From the NCBI RefSeq assembly GCF_021917145.1, contig NC_061062.1, positions 13,092,521-13,156,520 on the forward strand: a stretch of 64,000 nt of DNA. The letters are read 5' to 3'. The DNA is from Hypomesus transpacificus. Taxonomy: Eukaryota; Chordata; Actinopteri; Osmeriformes; Osmeridae. Positions 62,570-64,000 of this stretch are shown here, piece by piece. The stretch's first letter is position 1. Every line of letters begins with the position of its first letter. Below the pieces are notes generated by a model. The model was given only the letters and a program-made list of their open reading frames with translations, did no database searches and was not told the origin of the DNA. The position numbers and the translations under genes were made by a program.

Positions 62570-64000
62570 TACAGTGCCCTCCAAAAGTATTGGAACAGTG
62601 AGGCGAATTCCTTTATTTTTGCTGTAGACTGAAAACATTGGGGCTTGACATCAAATAATGAACGTGGGACCAGAGATCAACGTTTCAGCTTTTATTTCCA
62701 GGTATTTAGATCAGGATCTGATGCACAACTAAGAAAATATCACATTTTGTTTGAATCCACCCATTTGTCATGTGATCAAAAGTATTGGAACAGATATACT
62801 TAAAACATATTTAAGTGAATAAGACTTAATATTTAGTTGCAAATCCTTTGCTTTCAATAACTGCAGCAAGTCTGTGACCCATTGACGTCACCAAACTTTT
62901 GCATTCTTCCTTTTTGATGCTTTCCCAGGCTTTCACTGCAGCCTCTTTCAGTTGTTGTTTGTTTTGTGGGGTTCCTCCCTTCAGTCTCCTCTTAAGCAGG
63001 TAAAATGCATGCTCTATAGGGTTTAAGTCTGGAGATTGACTTGGCCAGTCTAATACCTTCCATTTCTTGCCCCTGATGAACTCCTTTGTTGTTTTGGCAG
63101 TGTGTTTTGGGTTGTTATCTTGCTGCATGATGAAGGCTCTGCCAATCAGTTTGGTTGCATCTTTCCTTAAATTGGCAGACAAAATGTTTCTGTAGACTTC
63201 CGAGTTCATTTTGCTGCTGCCATCATGTGTTACATCCTCAATGAAGATTAATGAGCCCGTCCCAGAAGAAGCCATGCAAGCCCAAGCCATGACATTACCT
63301 CCACCGTGTTTCACAGATGAGCTTGTGTGTTTGGGATCATGAGCAGTTCCTTTCTTTCTCCAAACTTTAGCCTTTCCATCACTTTGGTAAAAGTTAATCT
63401 TTGTCTCATCAGTCCATAAAACTTTGTCCCAGAATTTTTGAGGTTCATCTCTGTACTTTTTGGCAAATTCCAGCCTGGCCTTCCTATTCTTCTTGCTAAT
63501 GAGTGGTTTGCATCTTCTGGTGTAGCCCTTGTACTTTTGTTCATGAAGTCTTCTGCGAACAGTAGATAGTGATACCTTCACTCCTGCCATCTGGAGGTTG
63601 TTGCTGATCTCACTAACAGTTGTTTTAGGGTCTTTCTTTACAGCTCTTACAATGTTTCTGTCATCAACTGCTGATGTTTTCCTTGGTCTACCTGTTCGAC
63701 GTCTGTTACTTAGTACACCAGTAGTTTTCTTCTTCTTCAGGACATTCCAAATGGTTGTACTGGCTATGGCCAATGTTTCTGCAATGGCTCTGATTGATTT
63801 TCCATCTTCTCTAAGACTCACAATTGCTTGTTTTTCACCCAAAGACAGCGCTCTGGTTTTCATGTTGTTTTCACCTCTGAATACAGTCTGCATAGACAAA
63901 ACCTATCTTACCCAATCTGAACCTGAGTGTAGACATTCAGTGGTATTTATTGATTGAATAATGTATGTAATAGGACACACCTGGGCAACAAAACACACCT
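62570..64000 (-). mobile_element. Tc1-like transposon with IR/DR end, cut by the window edge
   Basis: The end near the transposase stop starts right after a TA (62570-62571) with CAGTGCCCTCCAAAAGTATT. The 17-bp CAAAAGTATTGGAACAG occurs at 62582-62598 and again at 62777-62793, 195 bp apart in direct orientation. This is the IR/DR layout of fish Tc1 elements such as Sleeping Beauty. The other end lies beyond 64000. The element sits in the last wars1 intron, in the same orientation as wars1. Confidence 0.92.
62826..63863 (-). CDS. Tc1-type transposase, uninterrupted
   Basis: Cut-and-paste DDE transposase of 345 residues, the usual length, with no stop or frameshift. I start at MKTRALSLGEK (63863), the family start. 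An in-frame ATG 12 codons upstream is less likely. Order: paired-type helix-turn-helix (about 7-110), the GRPRKT AT-hook-like motif (58-63), then the catalytic domain with D152 (WTDE), D249 (QQDN) and E284 (PIEH). The last two are separated by 34 residues, so it is DD34E. The G-rich box KHGGGNVMAW is present. QQDNN has Asn where I recall Asp in most relatives, next to the second catalytic Asp. An intact frame suggests recent mobility. Confidence 0.93.
   Translation of the reverse strand: MKTRALSLGEKQAIVSLREDGKSIRAIAETLAIASTTIWNVLKKKKTTGVLSNRRRTGRPRKTSAVDDRNIVRAVKKDPKTTVSEISNNLQMAGVKVSLSTVRRRLHEQKYKGYTRRCKPLISKKNRKARLEFAKKYRDEPQKFWDKVLWTDETKINFYQSDGKAKVWRKKGTAHDPKHTSSSVKHGGGNVMAWACMASSGTGSLIFIEDVTHDGSSKMNSEVYRNILSANLRKDATKLIGRAFIMQQDNNPKHTAKTTKEFIRGKKWKVLDWPSQSPDLNPIEHAFYLLKRRLKGGTPQNKQQLKEAAVKAWESIKKEECKSLVTSMGHRLAAVIESKGFATKY

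Noticed and set aside
62826..63899. The upstream ATG (63899) as transposase start
   Set aside because: The 12 extra residues do not resemble the family N-terminus, which begins MKTRALS at 63863.

Overview
The window is vertebrate nuclear DNA, almost certainly from a teleost fish. Genes are split by introns with GT-AG boundaries, the proteins align with vertebrate families I recognise, and long stretches are CA/GT and CT/GA microsatellites. The dispersed repeats are typical of fish: a tRNA-derived SINE, an L2-like LINE 3' end and a Tc1 transposon. I cannot fix the genus from sequence alone.

Layout from left to right. (1) 1-14586: the 3' part of msra (methionine sulfoxide reductase A, + strand). 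Only the last two coding exons are present, separated by a repeat-rich 6.4 kb intron. The encoded protein ends in Lys-Asp-Glu-Leu, a canonical ER-retrieval signal, which is unexpected for MsrA. (2) 14587 to about 34680: a 20 kb gene-poor interval full of simple repeats, with one SINE and a 21-bp minisatellite with 63-bp higher-order structure. (3) About 34680-37900: id3 (+), with a TATA/CCAAT/GC-box promoter, a perfect 20-bp palindrome upstream, and two GGCGCC-N5-GTCTG sites (the BMP/SMAD response-element grammar), one on each side of the coding exons. (4) About 40540-50180: e2f2 (+), seven coding exons. Intron 4 is a U12-type AT-AC intron with a consensus donor and branch point. Two E2F-like sites lie in the presumed promoter. 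(5) 52216-56909: slc25a29 (-), four exons. (6) 58303-59808: slc25a47 (+), six exons, head-to-head with slc25a29. (7) 60531-61460: a 5'-truncated L2-like LINE. (8) 62164-62322: the last coding exon of wars1 (-). The intron preceding it holds a Tc1-like transposon (from 62570, running off the window end) with an uninterrupted DD34E transposase.

From recall of human gene maps, the window joins three blocks: MSRA (8p23), ID3-E2F2 (1p36, same order and orientation) and SLC25A29-SLC25A47-WARS1 (14q32, same order and orientation). These genes are not a functional pathway. id3 and e2f2 are both growth-control regulators, and the two carriers are mitochondrial paralogues that probably share a promoter region.

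The strongest items for follow-up are the KDEL-ended MsrA, the SMAD-type sites and palindrome around id3, the U12 intron of e2f2, and the intact Tc1 transposase. Upstream exons of msra and wars1 lie outside the window.
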